Positions 8,608-16,881 of a DNA stretch of 64,000 nt are shown piece by piece; the first letter of the stretch is position 1; every line of letters starts with the position of its first letter. The stretch spans positions 1-64,000 of the forward strand of contig JAPLPE010000037.1 in the NCBI GenBank assembly GCA_026400355.1, given 5' to 3'. This stretch comes from Rhodobacterales bacterium. GTDB taxonomy: Bacteria > Pseudomonadota > Alphaproteobacteria > Rhodobacterales > Rhodobacteraceae. The notes below the pieces were generated by a model, which was given only the letters and a program-made list of their open reading frames with translations, searched no databases and was not told the DNA's origin. Both the position numbers and the translations under genes were made by a program.

Positions 8608-8965
8608 AGCCTGCCTACCCTCAATCCGGTCGGTCGCGTTGTTTTCCCGCGCCCTTGATCCAGCTTGAATCCGCCTATTGCTGACGGCTTGCCTCAATGT
8701 TGCCATAGTCGTGACCCCTTCCGACCGCGCCTTCAAGAGCGCTACGACGTAAACGTCCCTTCTGCGGCAGATTTGCGGCGCTGGTGGTGCGGGATTGCAA
8801 CCATTTGAAAGCAGCCCTGTGGCATTGATCCTTAATTGTCACCAATGGCGCAAAGTCTTGGAAACTATTGCGTTTTAAGGATTTCAAGAAAGAAAGCGGG
8901 CCCCGCAAAGGGGCCCTTCTGGCTGTCGCGTTTTGTGCTGCCCGAAAAGCTGGCCGGGTGATGCT
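8608..8965. other. Intergenic region between membrane-protein gene and leuD
   Basis: These 358 bases contain the leuD terminator at 8898-8916 and presumably the promoter of the membrane-protein gene. I see no tRNA, no conserved ORF and no repeat of note in the rest. Confidence 0.6.
8898..8916 (-). terminator. Rho-independent terminator of leuCD
   Basis: GGGCCCC and GGGGCCC form a perfect 7-bp stem around GCAAA. Read on the minus strand the stem is followed by a T-rich run (GCTTTCTTTCTT), 50 bp past the leuD stop. Confidence 0.8.
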
Positions 8966-9571
8966 CTAGACCCAGGGACGCGTCTGTGCAGCCTTCTCTT
9001 CAAATGCGGCAATCGATGCCGCCTTTTCCATCGTCAGCCCGATGTCATCCAGCCCGTTCAGCAGGCAATGCTTGCGGAACTGGTCGATCTGGAAGGTGAT
9101 GACCTGACCATCAGACAGGGTAATGGTCTGTGCCCCGAGATCGATCTCGATCCGGGAATTTGCACCCTTCTCGGCATCCTGCATGCAGGCATCGCGGTCC
9201 GGTTCTGGCAGGACGACAGGCAAGATTCCGTTCTTGAAGCAGTTGTTGAAGAAGATGTCGGCAAACGAGGTCGAGATCACAGCCTTGATACCAAAATCCG
9301 CGAGCGCCCAGGGAGCATGTTCGCGCGACGATCCGCAGCCGAAGTTGTCACCTGCCACAAGGATCTGGGCCTTGCGGTATTGCGGCTGGTTCAGCACGAA
9401 TTCCGGCTTCTCGCTGCCGTCGGTGTTGTAGCGCATCTCGTCAAACAGCGCGACGCCAAGGCCCGTGCGCTTGATCGTCTTGAGGTACTGCTTCGGGATG
9501 ATCATGTCCGTGTCGATGTTGACGAGGGGCATGGGTGCGGCGATGCCGCTAAGTGTGGTGAAGGCGTCCAT
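8966..9571 (-). CDS. leuD: 3-isopropylmalate dehydratase small subunit
   Basis: The 201-residue swivel-domain subunit works with LeuC to isomerise 2-isopropylmalate to 3-isopropylmalate in leucine synthesis. Signatures are '[16 protein letters not shown]', '[14 protein letters not shown]' and '[21 protein letters not shown]'. The start ATG at 9571 is preceded by an AGGAG-like site on the minus strand. It follows leuC by 86 bp, an interval filled by a large inverted repeat. Confidence 0.97.
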   Translation of the reverse strand: MDAFTTLSGIAAPMPLVNIDTDMIIPKQYLKTIKRTGLGVALFDEMRYNTDGSEKPEFVLNQPQYRKAQILVAGDNFGCGSSREHAPWALADFGIKAVISTSFADIFFNNCFKNGILPVVLPEPDRDACMQDAEKGANSRIEIDLGAQTITLSDGQVITFQIDQFRKHCLLNGLDDIGLTMEKAASIAAFEEKAAQTRPWV

Positions 9572-9596
9572 GGTGGCTCTCTCCTTGTGAACGGCT

Positions 9597-9647
9597 GGCG
9601 GGGTGAACCCCGCCCTACGATTGGGGTAGGGCGGGGTTCACCCCGCC
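9597..9647. repeat. Perfect 21-bp inverted repeat between leuC and leuD
   Basis: The arms 9597-9617 and 9627-9647 are exact reverse complements of 21 bases, separated by the 9-base loop CGATTGGGG. Each arm is itself nearly symmetric (GGCGGGG, TGAA, CCCCGCC). RNA of either strand would fold into a very stable hairpin. A similar but imperfect GGGTGGGTGAAA-type element lies at 49343-49404, which points to a dispersed REP-like family. Confidence 0.85.
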
Positions 9648-9657
9648 GCACCGTCTC

Positions 9658-11061
9658 TCACATCATTTCGCGCACGTCGGTCAGGTGGCCGGTCACAGCC
9701 GCCGCCGCCGCCATCGCCGGACTCATCAGGTGCGTGCGACCTCCGCGACCCTGACGCCCTTCAAAGTTGCGGTTCGACGTGGCCGCACAGCGTTCGCCGG
9801 GGGCCAGCTGGTCCGGGTTCATCGCGAGGCACATGGAACAGCCCGCAAGCCGCCACTCGAACCCGGCATCGATGAAGACCTGCGCAATGCCTTCCTGTTC
9901 AGCCTGAAGCCGCACAAGGCCCGACCCTGGCACGACCATGCCGCGCACGCCCGGGGCCATCTTCTTGCCTTTGAGCACTTCGGCAGCAGCGCGAAGATCC
10001 TCGATCCGGCCGTTGGTGCAGGACCCGATGAACACGGCATCGATCTTGATGTCTTTCAGTGCCATGCCAGGTTCAAGACCCATGTAGTCGAGTGACCGTT
10101 TGGCCGCATCGACCTTGCCGCCATGGAACGATTCCGGCGCAGGAACCGACCCCGTGATCGGCAGCACGTCCTCGGGCGAGGTGCCCCAGGTTACAACAGG
10201 GGCGATATCTTCGCCACGGATGGTGACGACCTTGTCCCAATGCGCATCGGCGTCGGAAGACAGCGTCTTCCACCAGGCAAGCGCCGCTTCCCACTGGGCG
10301 CCCTTGGGCGCATTGGGACGGCCGCGGACATAGTCGAAGGTCTTTTCGTCCGGGGCGATCAGGCCGGCCTTGGCGCCGCCTTCGATCGCCATGTTGCAAA
10401 CGGTCATCCGGCCTTCCATCGATAGCTCCTGAATGGCCGTGCCACAGTATTCGATGACATAGCCGGTGCCACCCGCCGTACCGGTACGGCCGATGACGGA
10501 CAGTGTGATGTCCTTTGCCGTAACGCCCGTGCGAAGGTGCCCGGTGATCTCGACCTTCATGTTCTTGGACTTCTTCTGGATCAGAGTCTGGGTGGCCAGC
10601 ACATGCTCGACCTCGGACGTGCCGATGCCATGCGCAAGCGCACCAAAGGCACCGTGCGTCGCGGTGTGGCTGTCGCCGCAGACCACCGTCATGCCCGGCA
10701 GAGTCCAGCCCTGTTCCGGCCCGACGATGTGGACGATGCCCTGACGTACGTCCGACACCGGATAATAATGAATTCCGAAATCCTTGGCGTTCCTGTCGAG
10801 TGCATCGACCTGAATCCGGCTTTCCTCGTTGTCAATATGCACATCGCGGCCCGCCGTTGTCGGCACATTGTGGTCGGGCACGGCGATCGTCTTTTCAGGC
10901 GCGCGCACGGTGCGGCTTGTCATCCGCAGCCCTTCAAAGGCCTGAGGGCTGGTCACCTCGTGCACAAGGTGGCGGTCGATATACAAAAGACAGGTGCCGT
11001 CTTCGGCCTGATGCGCGACATGGGCATCCCAGATCTTGTCATAAAGCGTCTTGGGGGACAT
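9658..11061 (-). CDS. leuC: 3-isopropylmalate dehydratase large subunit
   Basis: The 467-residue aconitase-family subunit binds the [4Fe-4S] cluster through the Cys of '[14 protein letters not shown]' and the two Cys of '[11 protein letters not shown]'. Other signatures are '[20 protein letters not shown]' and '[18 protein letters not shown]'. I took the ATG at 11061 ('[15 protein letters not shown]') because it matches the usual family start; the frame could begin 18 codons earlier. It is co-directional with leuD, and leuB is not in the window. Confidence 0.97.
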   Translation of the reverse strand: MSPKTLYDKIWDAHVAHQAEDGTCLLYIDRHLVHEVTSPQAFEGLRMTSRTVRAPEKTIAVPDHNVPTTAGRDVHIDNEESRIQVDALDRNAKDFGIHYYPVSDVRQGIVHIVGPEQGWTLPGMTVVCGDSHTATHGAFGALAHGIGTSEVEHVLATQTLIQKKSKNMKVEITGHLRTGVTAKDITLSVIGRTGTAGGTGYVIEYCGTAIQELSMEGRMTVCNMAIEGGAKAGLIAPDEKTFDYVRGRPNAPKGAQWEAALAWWKTLSSDADAHWDKVVTIRGEDIAPVVTWGTSPEDVLPITGSVPAPESFHGGKVDAAKRSLDYMGLEPGMALKDIKIDAVFIGSCTNGRIEDLRAAAEVLKGKKMAPGVRGMVVPGSGLVRLQAEQEGIAQVFIDAGFEWRLAGCSMCLAMNPDQLAPGERCAATSNRNFEGRQGRGGRTHLMSPAMAAAAAVTGHLTDVREMM

Positions 11062-11385
11062 GCGGTCCACTCCGTTCCTGGGGTCAAGGGAAAAGGTTCG
11101 GGCGCAAAAAGGCACCGGTCACGCAGACCTCAAAGTCGCGCGAGAATGGAGCAGGTCGCCCCGTAAAAGCGCCACGGCAGGCGGGCGCGGTCGTCCATGT
11201 CGAAAAAGCGGATCATGGCGGTGCAGATACGCCTGAACGGCCTGTGGTTCAAGCTGACTCTCGGCCAAACAGGGCCGCGACTTACGCTGCGGCGCAGCAC
11301 TGCGGATCATGTGACTGTGACGAACCGGACCTGTGTTTGGAAAGGCCCGCGCCCTATCTATGATGAATTGGCAAAGGAAATGATC
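11062..11385. other. Intergenic region, leuC to SOUL-protein gene
   Basis: These 324 bases separate two divergent genes and must hold both promoters. An AAAGG ribosome-binding site at 11373-11377 fixes the SOUL start at 11386. I found no RNA gene or leader peptide rich in Leu codons here. Confidence 0.5.
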
Positions 11386-12021
11386 ATGGCATCAACACTT
11401 GCAAGACTGGGGACTCTGGCTATCGGCTTTGGCCTTGGTGGCACGACGGCGGCAACCGCTCAATCCTACCGTGGCTATGAAACTCCGCCCTACACCGTGG
11501 ACCGCACAGTCGGCGCTGCCGAGGTGCGCAACTACGCCCCGCATATTCTGGCGCAGGTGACGGTTCAGGGCGATCAGGATGACGCGCTGGGTCGGGGCTT
11601 TGGTATTCTGGCGAAGTACATCTTTGGCGGCAACACCGGCGGCGGTCAGGTCGCTATGACCACGCCCGTCGCGCAACGCCCTGCCGAAACGGTCGCCATG
11701 ACGACCCCGGTCAGCCAGCGGGCGAGGGGGGCCGACTGGACCGTCTCCTTCTCCATGCCGTCCAGCTATACGCTTGCCACCTTGCCCGCGCCGACAAATG
11801 ACGCCATCCGCTTTACCGAAGTTCCCGCCGAAAAGCAGATCGCGCTCCGATTCTCGGGCTGGGCGACAAACGGCGCGCTGGCGTCCAAGGCAGCACAGCT
11901 TCAGGCCATCGCAGATGCTGAAGGCTTGCGTATCATCGACGGGCCGTTGTTCTATTTCTACGACGATCCCTTCACGCTCCCCTGGAATCGCCGCAACGAG
12001 GTCGCCTTCCGCATCGAATAG
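11386..12021 (+). CDS. SOUL-family heme-binding protein, exported
   Basis: The 211-residue product has a signal peptide ('MASTLARLGTLAIGFGLGGT' ending near TAQS) followed by a SOUL domain: 'YRGYETPPYTV', 'EVRNYAPHILAQVTV', 'RGFGILAKYIFGGN', the repeated 'VAMTTPV' signature and the closing 'YDDPFTLPWNRRNEVAFRI'. Family members bind heme, and a periplasmic role is inferred from the signal peptide. The ATG at 11386 sits 8 bp after AAAGG; an ATG at 11380 is too close to it. Confidence 0.88.
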   Translation: MASTLARLGTLAIGFGLGGTTAATAQSYRGYETPPYTVDRTVGAAEVRNYAPHILAQVTVQGDQDDALGRGFGILAKYIFGGNTGGGQVAMTTPVAQRPAETVAMTTPVSQRARGADWTVSFSMPSSYTLATLPAPTNDAIRFTEVPAEKQIALRFSGWATNGALASKAAQLQAIADAEGLRIIDGPLFYFYDDPFTLPWNRRNEVAFRIE

Positions 12022-12132
12022 TGCCGTTTCCCGTTGTGCCGGAGAGATGGGCGTGATCCTCCGTTACAAGAGACGAGTTGAGGTCATGCGGCGCAACGCA
12101 TTGCGGCCCGTTTCGCGCAAAGGCTTCGGCCC

Positions 12133-12948
12133 ATGATCCTCTCGATTTCCACCTATCTCGATTATACGCTAGCCGCACCTTCCGATCTTCTCCTGCAGAT
12201 CGAAGCCGCCCCGATGGCGGATCAGGTGCTGCTGTCTGCCGGGATTGGTTTGTCCCCTGTCGAACACTTCAAACGCCTGCCGGGCGAGGATGGCATCGGC
12301 GACCGGATCTGGATGCGTGCGACCGGCAGGTTGATCTGCGATTACCGCTCCCGCCTCGACATCAACAGGGTCACGCCGGATCTTCATCCCATCCTGGCCA
12401 TGCCCCTTCACGCCCTCCCGGGCGAGGCCGTCCGCTATCTCTTTCCGTCCCGCTACTGCCCGTCCGACGAATTCCAGACTTTCGTCACAACTGAATTCGG
12501 CAGCCTGTCCGGCGGGGCCCGCATCGCCGCGATGCGCGACTGGATAACCCGGTCCTTTGCTTACTCCACCGGCAGCAGCACATCGCAGACGACAGCCCGC
12601 GAAACCTTCGTCCAACGGGCCGGAATCTGCCGCGACTTTTCTCATATGCTCATCACGCTGGCCCGCGCGTCGGCGATTCCGGCCCGCATGGTCTCGGTCT
12701 ATGCGCCCGAGATCGACCCAATGGATTTTCATGCGGTTGTCGAAGTCTGGCTCGAAGGCGGCTGGTATTTGACCGACCCCACCGGCATGGCCCACATGGC
12801 GCAGGTCGCCCGAATTGCCGTCGGGCGCGATGCCGCCGATATCGCCTTTCTGACCTCGTTCGGTCAGGTGACGCTGAATGCGCTCAGTATCCGCGTTTCT
12901 GCGGATCAGCCTGCCACTGGCACCGCTTCCAGCAGGTCACCTGGCTGA
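12133..12948 (+). CDS. Transglutaminase-like cysteine protease domain protein
   Basis: The 271-residue protein has an N-terminal beta-rich part and a transglutaminase-core domain with a complete catalytic triad: Cys166 in 'QRAGICRDFSHM', His200 in 'PMDFHAVVEVWL' and Asp215 in 'WYLTDPTGMA'. Members are usually cysteine peptidases or amidases. No signal peptide is seen, so it is probably cytoplasmic. Its last 43 bases overlap the 3' end of the convergent XRE gene. Confidence 0.88.
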   Translation: MILSISTYLDYTLAAPSDLLLQIEAAPMADQVLLSAGIGLSPVEHFKRLPGEDGIGDRIWMRATGRLICDYRSRLDINRVTPDLHPILAMPLHALPGEAVRYLFPSRYCPSDEFQTFVTTEFGSLSGGARIAAMRDWITRSFAYSTGSSTSQTTARETFVQRAGICRDFSHMLITLARASAIPARMVSVYAPEIDPMDFHAVVEVWLEGGWYLTDPTGMAHMAQVARIAVGRDAADIAFLTSFGQVTLNALSIRVSADQPATGTASSRSPG

Positions 12949-13118
12949 CAGTCGAGCACGGTGCAGATCCGGGCCAGAGTGTCGAACCGGATCCCCTTCA
13001 CCTTGCCCGATTTCAGCAAGCTGATGTTCTGTTCAGTGATTCCCACCAGGTCGGCCAATTCCCGCGACCGCATCTTGCGCCGCGCCAGCATTACATCCAG
13101 CCGCACGACAATCTCCAT
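12906..13118 (-). CDS. Small XRE/YozG-type helix-turn-helix regulator
   Basis: The 70-residue protein is almost entirely a Cro/C1-type HTH: 'RSRELADLVGITEQNISLLK', then 'GIRFDTLARICTVLDCQPGD'. It starts with an ATG overlapping the TGA of the upstream membrane gene (ATGA at 13115-13118 on the minus strand), so the two are translationally coupled. DUF2975 proteins paired with a YozG-like regulator are a recurrent arrangement. Its end overlaps the convergent transglutaminase gene by 43 bp. Confidence 0.88.
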   Translation of the reverse strand: MEIVVRLDVMLARRKMRSRELADLVGITEQNISLLKSGKVKGIRFDTLARICTVLDCQPGDLLEAVPVAG

Positions 13119-13648
13119 CAGACGAACTCCGCATTTTCCTGCCCGGCCCGCGCCGCTTCGCGCATCACCCAGCCGATGGTCAACAACAGGCCCGCTGAAA
13201 GAAGAAAACTCAGCGTGCTGCCGTCCAGTGACAGCGACAGGACGCGATGCCCCGGTCCGGTATTCCAGCTCAGGATCAGCAACTGCACAGTGGGCAGGAT
13301 CACAGTCATCAGCGCGACCGCGACCAGTGCCCTTCCCATTCGCAGGTTCTCCGCCGCACATGCTTCGGTCAGAAGCTCGTCCCTTCGATATCGCCCGCAT
13401 AGGCCCTGCCTTGCCGGTATCGCTGCCACCATCGGATAGACCGAAAACAGACCCGCTGCCGCCACCAGTGCGGCCTGCGTGGTGTTGACCTCGGTCCCCG
13501 CAGACAGTGCGGAAAACCTCGCGACAAGGGCCGCCGGATCGAACCAGCCCTGCAGGATCGCAAGACATATGACGACCGGCAACAGATAGGCCAGCGCCGC
13601 GCTCTTCCACCACAGCCAGCCCGACAGGCGTGCAATGCGAGTATCCAC
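13118..13648 (-). CDS. DUF2975-type membrane protein
   Basis: The 176-residue protein has four hydrophobic segments ('ALAYLLPVVICLAILQGW', 'AALVAAAGLFSVYPMVAAI', 'ALVAVALMTVILPTVQLLIL', 'FLLSAGLLLTIGWVM'), a size and layout like DUF2975 proteins. The downstream coupled XRE regulator supports that call. Function is unknown; the pair may act as a membrane-linked sensor and regulator, which is inference. Confidence 0.75.
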   Translation of the reverse strand: MDTRIARLSGWLWWKSAALAYLLPVVICLAILQGWFDPAALVARFSALSAGTEVNTTQAALVAAAGLFSVYPMVAAIPARQGLCGRYRRDELLTEACAAENLRMGRALVAVALMTVILPTVQLLILSWNTGPGHRVLSLSLDGSTLSFLLSAGLLLTIGWVMREAARAGQENAEFV

Positions 13649-13662
13649 GAAACTCCCCTCTC

Positions 13663-13690
13663 TATTGTATGATCTTAATGTAAGACAATA
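13663..13690. promoter_or_regulatory. AT-rich inverted repeat upstream of the DUF2975/XRE pair
   Basis: TATTGT (13663-13668) and ACAATA (13685-13690) form a 6-bp inverted repeat in an unusually AT-rich stretch between divergent genes. It is a candidate operator for the small XRE regulator, or part of the promoters of both directions. Confidence 0.3.
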
Positions 13691-13696
13691 AGAAAT

Positions 13697-14287
13697 ATGT
13701 GTAAAAGGATATTTGGCTTGCCACTGTTCCTGGGTTCGTTCCTGCCTCCCGTCCTGCAGGCTCCGGGCCTTTGCGCCTGCAGCGCACTGGTACCCGGAAC
13801 CGGAACCCGTCTTGCCGCCTTATCCCCGCTCAATGCCGGTCCTGCGGCCATCGCGGTAGCCCTCGTCCTGCCAGACGAACTTGTACGGCCCGGTGGCTGC
13901 GCAACGCTTACCTTCACGACCGAAAACGAAGTGACGGACGAAACGCTGACCGAAGCCAACCCTTTCAACTCCCAATCGGACGAGACCGCCGGCGTGGTCG
14001 TCCCGCTGAACGCCCGCGCCCGGTGCAACCGTATCGCAACCAAGGGTGTTCCGCGCGTCACCGCCTGTCAGGGCGCGGTCAGCGCCTGGAAGCAGGCCAA
14101 CCCCGACAGCGTCCACGGCAGCATTGCCATCGGCATTGCAACCTGCCTTTTCAAACCCTCCCTTCCGCCCGATGCGCTCGCTTCGGGCTACATCCGACTC
14201 TCACCAGACACGGCTTTCCTCCCGCTCCTGCGGGATTTGAACATCAAGACCTTGCGCAAAGCCATCTTCCCGCCGATGCTGCGGTAG
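13697..14287 (+). CDS. Exported protein of unknown function
   Basis: This 196-residue frame has codon use like real genes of the window and a plausible signal peptide ('MCKRIFGLPLFLGSFLPPVL'). The mature part has five further Cys residues and no motif that I recognise. An overlapping frame starting at 13771 has poorer codon use and no signal peptide, so I reject it. It is divergent from the DUF2975 gene. Function unknown. Confidence 0.6.
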   Translation: MCKRIFGLPLFLGSFLPPVLQAPGLCACSALVPGTGTRLAALSPLNAGPAAIAVALVLPDELVRPGGCATLTFTTENEVTDETLTEANPFNSQSDETAGVVVPLNARARCNRIATKGVPRVTACQGAVSAWKQANPDSVHGSIAIGIATCLFKPSLPPDALASGYIRLSPDTAFLPLLRDLNIKTLRKAIFPPMLR

Positions 14288-14292
14288 GTTCA

Positions 14293-14321
14293 TTGAAAAG
14301 TTGCACATCTCCTGCTACCTA
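14293..14321 (+). promoter_or_regulatory. Possible sigma-70 promoter of the rsfS block
   Basis: TTGAAA (14293-14298) and TACCTA (14316-14321) are spaced by 17 bases, about 75 bp before the rsfS frame, in the only sizeable gap ahead of this gene block. Confidence 0.35.
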
Positions 14322-14397
14322 AAGATCAAGGTCCAGCGTCGGGGCCCCGTGATCGGCGCGCACTCAGGAGGACAATGATCTGTCTCTCAATACCATT

Positions 14398-14796
14398 GTG
14401 GCACCTGCCGCTGCCCCGGGGCCGGTCGTGACGACCGCGACCCAGCCGATGACCAGCGAGCCTTTCCTGACCGCGGTCGTCAATTCTCTCGAAGATGACA
14501 AGGCCGAAGACATCGTGCAGATCGATCTGCGTGGTCGTTCTGAAATGGGTGACTGGATGGTCATCGCATCGGGCCGTTCGACCCGACAGGTGTCTGCCAT
14601 GTCGGAAAAGCTCGCTGACCGGCTCAAGCAAGAATTCGGGCTGATCTGCAAGATGGAAGGGAAGGAAACCGGCGACTGGGTCCTCATCGACACCGGCGAT
14701 GTGATCGTTCATATCTTCCGTCCCGAAGTCCGTGAATTCTACCAGCTCGAGAAAATGTGGATGCCGCCCGAGGCAGTCGCTGCCAAGTTCCGCTAG
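14398..14796 (+). CDS. rsfS: Ribosomal silencing factor RsfS
   Basis: The product binds ribosomal protein L14 and blocks 30S/50S joining. Signatures are 'SLEDDKAEDIVQIDLRGRS', 'SGRSTRQVSAMSEKLADRL' and 'DTGDVIVHIFRPEVREFYQL'. The start is unclear. A strong AGGAGG at 14366-14371 sits 8 bases before an in-frame CTG (14380), while the nearby ATG (14375) is out of frame; a GTG at 14398 and an ATG at 14449 are the conventional in-frame choices. RlmH follows after 5 bases, the usual neighbour. Confidence 0.93.
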   Translation: MAPAAAPGPVVTTATQPMTSEPFLTAVVNSLEDDKAEDIVQIDLRGRSEMGDWMVIASGRSTRQVSAMSEKLADRLKQEFGLICKMEGKETGDWVLIDTGDVIVHIFRPEVREFYQLEKMWMPPEAVAAKFR

Positions 14797-14801
14797 CGCA
14801 G

Positions 14802-15269
14802 ATGCGCGTCACGATCTGTGCCGTCGGACGCCTTCGGGCCGGGCCGGAACGCGCAATCTGCGAAGATTATTTGACGCGCTTTGACCGTACAGGCCGGGCA
14901 CTGGGACTTGGCCCCGCGACTATCGTTGAAGTCGAGGACAAGAAGTCTGTCGGCATGCAAGCCGAGGCTGTCCTGCTGTCACGCGTCATTCCCGACGCAG
15001 CTAGGCTTTGTGTTCTTGACGAAAGGGGAGAGCTGGTCACATCCCCGGCCTTTGCCGACTGGCTTGCAGATTGGCGCGATCAGGGCCGCGACGCGGCATT
15101 CGTCATCGGCGGTGCTGACGGACTTGACCCTGCCTTACGCCTTCGGGCAGACCGCGCTCTTTCCTTTGGACGCATGGTCTGGCCCCACATGCTCGTCCGC
15201 GTGATGCTAACCGAACAACTCTATCGCGCAGCCACTATTCTTGCCGGTGCGCCTTACCACCGCGAATAG
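14802..15269 (+). CDS. rlmH: 23S rRNA (pseudouridine-1915-N3)-methyltransferase
   Basis: The 155-residue SPOUT-class methyltransferase modifies helix 69 of 23S rRNA in 70S ribosomes. Signatures are 'FVIGGADGLDPALRLRADRA', 'LSFGRMVWPHMLVRVMLTEQ' and 'LYRAATILAGAPYHRE', matching the family C-terminus exactly in layout. I chose ATG 14802 ('MRVTICAVGRLRAGPE'), 5 bases after rsfS; the length then equals that of E. coli RlmH. Confidence 0.97.
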   Translation: MRVTICAVGRLRAGPERAICEDYLTRFDRTGRALGLGPATIVEVEDKKSVGMQAEAVLLSRVIPDAARLCVLDERGELVTSPAFADWLADWRDQGRDAAFVIGGADGLDPALRLRADRALSFGRMVWPHMLVRVMLTEQLYRAATILAGAPYHRE

Positions 15270-15360
15270 GCCCGCTTCTCCGCCATTTGCACCCACCCCT
15301 CTCGTCAGTCGTTCACCTTGCCTGCCGCATCCGCTAAGGGACAGATATGGAGGACCGAAC

Positions 15361-16881
15361 ATGACCGCACCCAAGCCCGTAGTGCTCTGCATCCTCGACG
15401 GCTGGGGCAAGCGTGAAAGCACGCATGCCAACGCCCCTGCGCAGGCCAGCACCCCCACGTTTGACCGGATCATGGCAACCTGCCCGAAGTCTGAATTGGT
15501 GACTTTCGGTCCCGACGTAGGACTGCCGCGCGGCCAGATGGGCAATTCCGAAGTCGGTCACACCAACATCGGTGCAGGTCGTGTCGTTGCAATGGACCTC
15601 GGCCAGATCGATCTCGCGATCGAGGACGGTTCGTTCGCCACCAACCCCGAAATCCAGGATTTCATTAAAACCCTGCAAAGCTGCGGTGGCACGGCCCACC
15701 TGATGGGCGTCGTGTCGGATGGCGGCGTGCACGGCCACATCAACCACATAATTGCCGCCGCCACGATCATCCATGATGCCGGTGTGCCTGTCACCATTCA
15801 CGCAATCACTGACGGGCGTGACGTTCCACCCTCATCGGGGGCCGGCTTCATCAACGACCTCGCCCGCAGGCTGCCGCAGGGTGTATCCGTCGGGACGGTG
15901 GTCGGACGCTATTGGGCGATGGACCGCGACAATCGCTGGGACCGCGTCAAGACCGACTATGACGCGATGGTCCTGGGCGAAGGGGCAAGGGCCCCGACAG
16001 CCGCCGCCGCCGTTGCCGCCGCCTATGCCGAAGGCCAGACGGATGAATTCATAGCGGCCACCGTAATCGGCCCCTATACCGGTATGAAAGATAGCGACGG
16101 CCTGTTCTGTCTCAACTTCCGGGCAGATCGGGCCCGTGAAATTCTCGCGGCCGTGGCGATGCCCGGCTTCGATGGCTTCCTGCGTACCCGAGCCCCGGCA
16201 CTGGCCGCCCTTCTTGGCATGGTCGAATACTCAGACGCCCACAATGCCTTATACCGCGCCGTCTTTCCCAAACGCGACCTTGTCAACACGCTTGGCGAAT
16301 GGGTCGCCTTCCAGGGGTTGACACAATTCCGTCTTGCCGAGACAGAAAAATACCCCCACGTCACCTTCTTTCTCAACGGGGGCAAGGAAACCCCTTACCC
16401 CGGCGAGGACCGCAAGATGCCGCTGTCGCCCAAAGTTGCGACCTATGACCTTGCCCCCGAAATGTCCTCGGTCGAGGTCACAGATGCCTTTGTTGAGGCC
16501 ATCGAAAAGGGCTATGACCTGATCGTCGTCAACTACGCCAACCCCGACATGGTCGGCCACACTGGCAGCCTTCCCGCAGCCATGAAGGCTTGCGAAGCCG
16601 TGGACCGTGGCCTTGCCCGTGTCGTCGCCGCACTTGAAAAGGCCGGGGGAGCCATGTTCCTGACCGCCGATCATGGAAACTGCGAGACGATGGTCGACCC
16701 CGTCACCGGTGGCCCGCACACCTCGCATACCACCAACCTTGTCCCAGCGGCCATCCTCGGGGCTCCGAAAGGTGCCCGCCTGCTTTCCGGTCGCCTTGCT
16801 GATGTTGCGCCCACGATCCTGGACCTCATGGAACTTCCCCAACCGCCCGAGATGACCGGCAGGAGCCTTCTCGTCCGATGA
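15361..16881 (+). CDS. gpmI: 2,3-bisphosphoglycerate-independent phosphoglycerate mutase
   Basis: The 506-residue Mn-dependent enzyme of glycolysis and gluconeogenesis interconverts 3- and 2-phosphoglycerate. It has the alkaline-phosphatase fold with the phosphorylated Ser63 in 'GQMGNSEVGHTNIGAGR', plus 'ITDGRDVPPSSG', 'DGLFCLNFRADRAREI' and 'FLTADHGNCETM' for metal binding. ATG 15361 follows a GGAGG-like site. Its stop overlaps the start of the envC-like gene by ATGA. Confidence 0.98.
   Translation: MTAPKPVVLCILDGWGKRESTHANAPAQASTPTFDRIMATCPKSELVTFGPDVGLPRGQMGNSEVGHTNIGAGRVVAMDLGQIDLAIEDGSFATNPEIQDFIKTLQSCGGTAHLMGVVSDGGVHGHINHIIAAATIIHDAGVPVTIHAITDGRDVPPSSGAGFINDLARRLPQGVSVGTVVGRYWAMDRDNRWDRVKTDYDAMVLGEGARAPTAAAAVAAAYAEGQTDEFIAATVIGPYTGMKDSDGLFCLNFRADRAREILAAVAMPGFDGFLRTRAPALAALLGMVEYSDAHNALYRAVFPKRDLVNTLGEWVAFQGLTQFRLAETEKYPHVTFFLNGGKETPYPGEDRKMPLSPKVATYDLAPEMSSVEVTDAFVEAIEKGYDLIVVNYANPDMVGHTGSLPAAMKACEAVDRGLARVVAALEKAGGAMFLTADHGNCETMVDPVTGGPHTSHTTNLVPAAILGAPKGARLLSGRLADVAPTILDLMELPQPPEMTGRSLLVR

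Noticed and set aside
8740-8900. Possible tRNA or small RNA gene in the gap before leuD
   Set aside because: No cloverleaf with a TTCGANNC arm could be found, only a terminator hairpin at the end.
13771-14322. Alternative frame overlapping the exported protein at 13697
   Set aside because: It is Arg/His-rich with no signal peptide, and codon use favours the 13697 frame.
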